The notes under the pieces are model-generated. The model made no database searches and was not told where the DNA came from. It worked only from the letters and a program-made list of their open reading frames with translations. Shown here piece by piece: positions 63,880-64,000 of a stretch of 64,000 nucleotides of DNA (its first letter is position 1; the number at the start of each line of letters is the position of its first letter). The position numbers and the translations under genes are program-made. Origin of the DNA: Angiostrongylus vasorum (taxonomy: Eukaryota > Nematoda > Chromadorea > Rhabditida > Metastrongylidae); contig JADANN010000232.1 in the NCBI GenBank assembly GCA_018806985.1, positions 1 through 64,000 on the forward strand, given 5' to 3'.

Positions 63880-64000
63880 TTTTTGCCTTAAGATGGGAAC
63901 ACTCACGCTTCCATGGCTGTGTTATTCGGTCTTTGCCTTAAGATGGGAACACTCACGCTACCATGGCTGTGTTATTCGGTCTTTGCCTTAAGATGGGAAC

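Larger units (their letters stand above)
1..64000 (+). repeat. Satellite DNA array, ~50-bp monomer, spans whole window
   Basis: A unit of about 50 bp repeats head to tail without interruption. The landmarks ttattcggtc, ttgccttaag, atgggaacactcacgct and ccatggctgtg recur in fixed order every 50-52 bases. All monomers lie in the same orientation and I saw no inverted block. The array begins at monomer base 1 and ends at about base 30 of a monomer, so neither edge is the true array end. Most monomers are 50 bp; 51-bp forms arise by one extra base at three preferred places (tcttttgcc, ccttaaagatg or cctttaagatg, and cttcccatgg or ctacccatgg). No gene or mobile element interrupts it. This size and purity are typical of eukaryotic heterochromatic satellites. 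Centromeric, pericentromeric or subtelomeric location is inference. Confidence 0.98.

Noticed and set aside
1..64000. Tandem array as a giant repeat-protein gene
   Set aside because: 50 bp is not a multiple of three and each monomer carries a taa, so no frame stays open beyond a few monomers without indels. Indels do not restore a consistent frame.
1..64000. CRISPR array (short regular direct repeats)
   Set aside because: There are no unique spacers. The entire 50 bp is conserved from unit to unit, and no cas-like gene is present.
1..64000. Telomeric repeat or rDNA spacer
   Set aside because: The unit is not a short G-rich telomere motif, and no rRNA gene sequence, promoter or terminator block occurs anywhere in the window.
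1..64000. Assigning the satellite to a particular species
   Set aside because: I cannot place the monomer from memory and there is no flanking gene. Any name would be a guess.

Overview
The whole window is one block of tandemly repeated satellite DNA. The monomer is about 50 bp; window bases 1-50 are an exact example of the commonest form. It repeats head to tail, always in the same orientation, from the first base to the last, so the array runs past both edges. By length there are roughly 1,270 monomers (estimated, not counted). I see no protein-coding gene, tRNA, rRNA, transposon, CRISPR array or bounded unique sequence. A 64-kb uninterrupted array of this kind points to a eukaryotic nuclear genome, probably pericentromeric, centromeric, subtelomeric or other heterochromatin. 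Nothing identifies the species, and I do not recognise the monomer.

Layout: (1) 1 to about 22.5 kb is the diverse part. It has many 49-53 bp length variants, variants carrying 'ccctgacgctccc', and a cassette around 'aaacatggctgcgatg' seen six times in full between 3.4 and 16.2 kb. (2) About 22.5-23.8 kb is a strongly degraded island where the 50-bp rhythm is broken by many small indels. (3) 23.8-27.3 kb is dense in variant monomers and shares a copy of about 1.3 kb with 19.8-21.1 kb. (4) 27.3-64 kb is much more uniform: long runs of near-identical monomers with higher-order cassettes scattered through them, including two arrays of a six-monomer (about 302 bp) unit at 54.7-56.2 kb and 57.4-59.2 kb.

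Four recurring higher-order units can be defined from linked variants. 'E-F-B-C' starts with a monomer carrying tttgctttaaga (E), then one with ttaaggtggg and often actcagg (F), then one with cctcgccttagg and gaaaactcatg (B), then one with taacatttgaac (C). The 'T' trio is tgaggatggg / taaagatggg / cataacatttg. The 'K' pair occurs in full only in the left part. The 'G' type is ttgagatgggacca. Positions below use the monomer phase that starts at 'ctttgcc', just after 'ttcggt', unless stated.

The many open reading frames are by-products of the repeat. Plus-strand monomers carry a single stop (the taa of cttaag), and 50 is not a multiple of 3, so each frame meets a stop only every third monomer. 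One-base indels or loss of the taa lengthen the frames in steps of about 17 codons.
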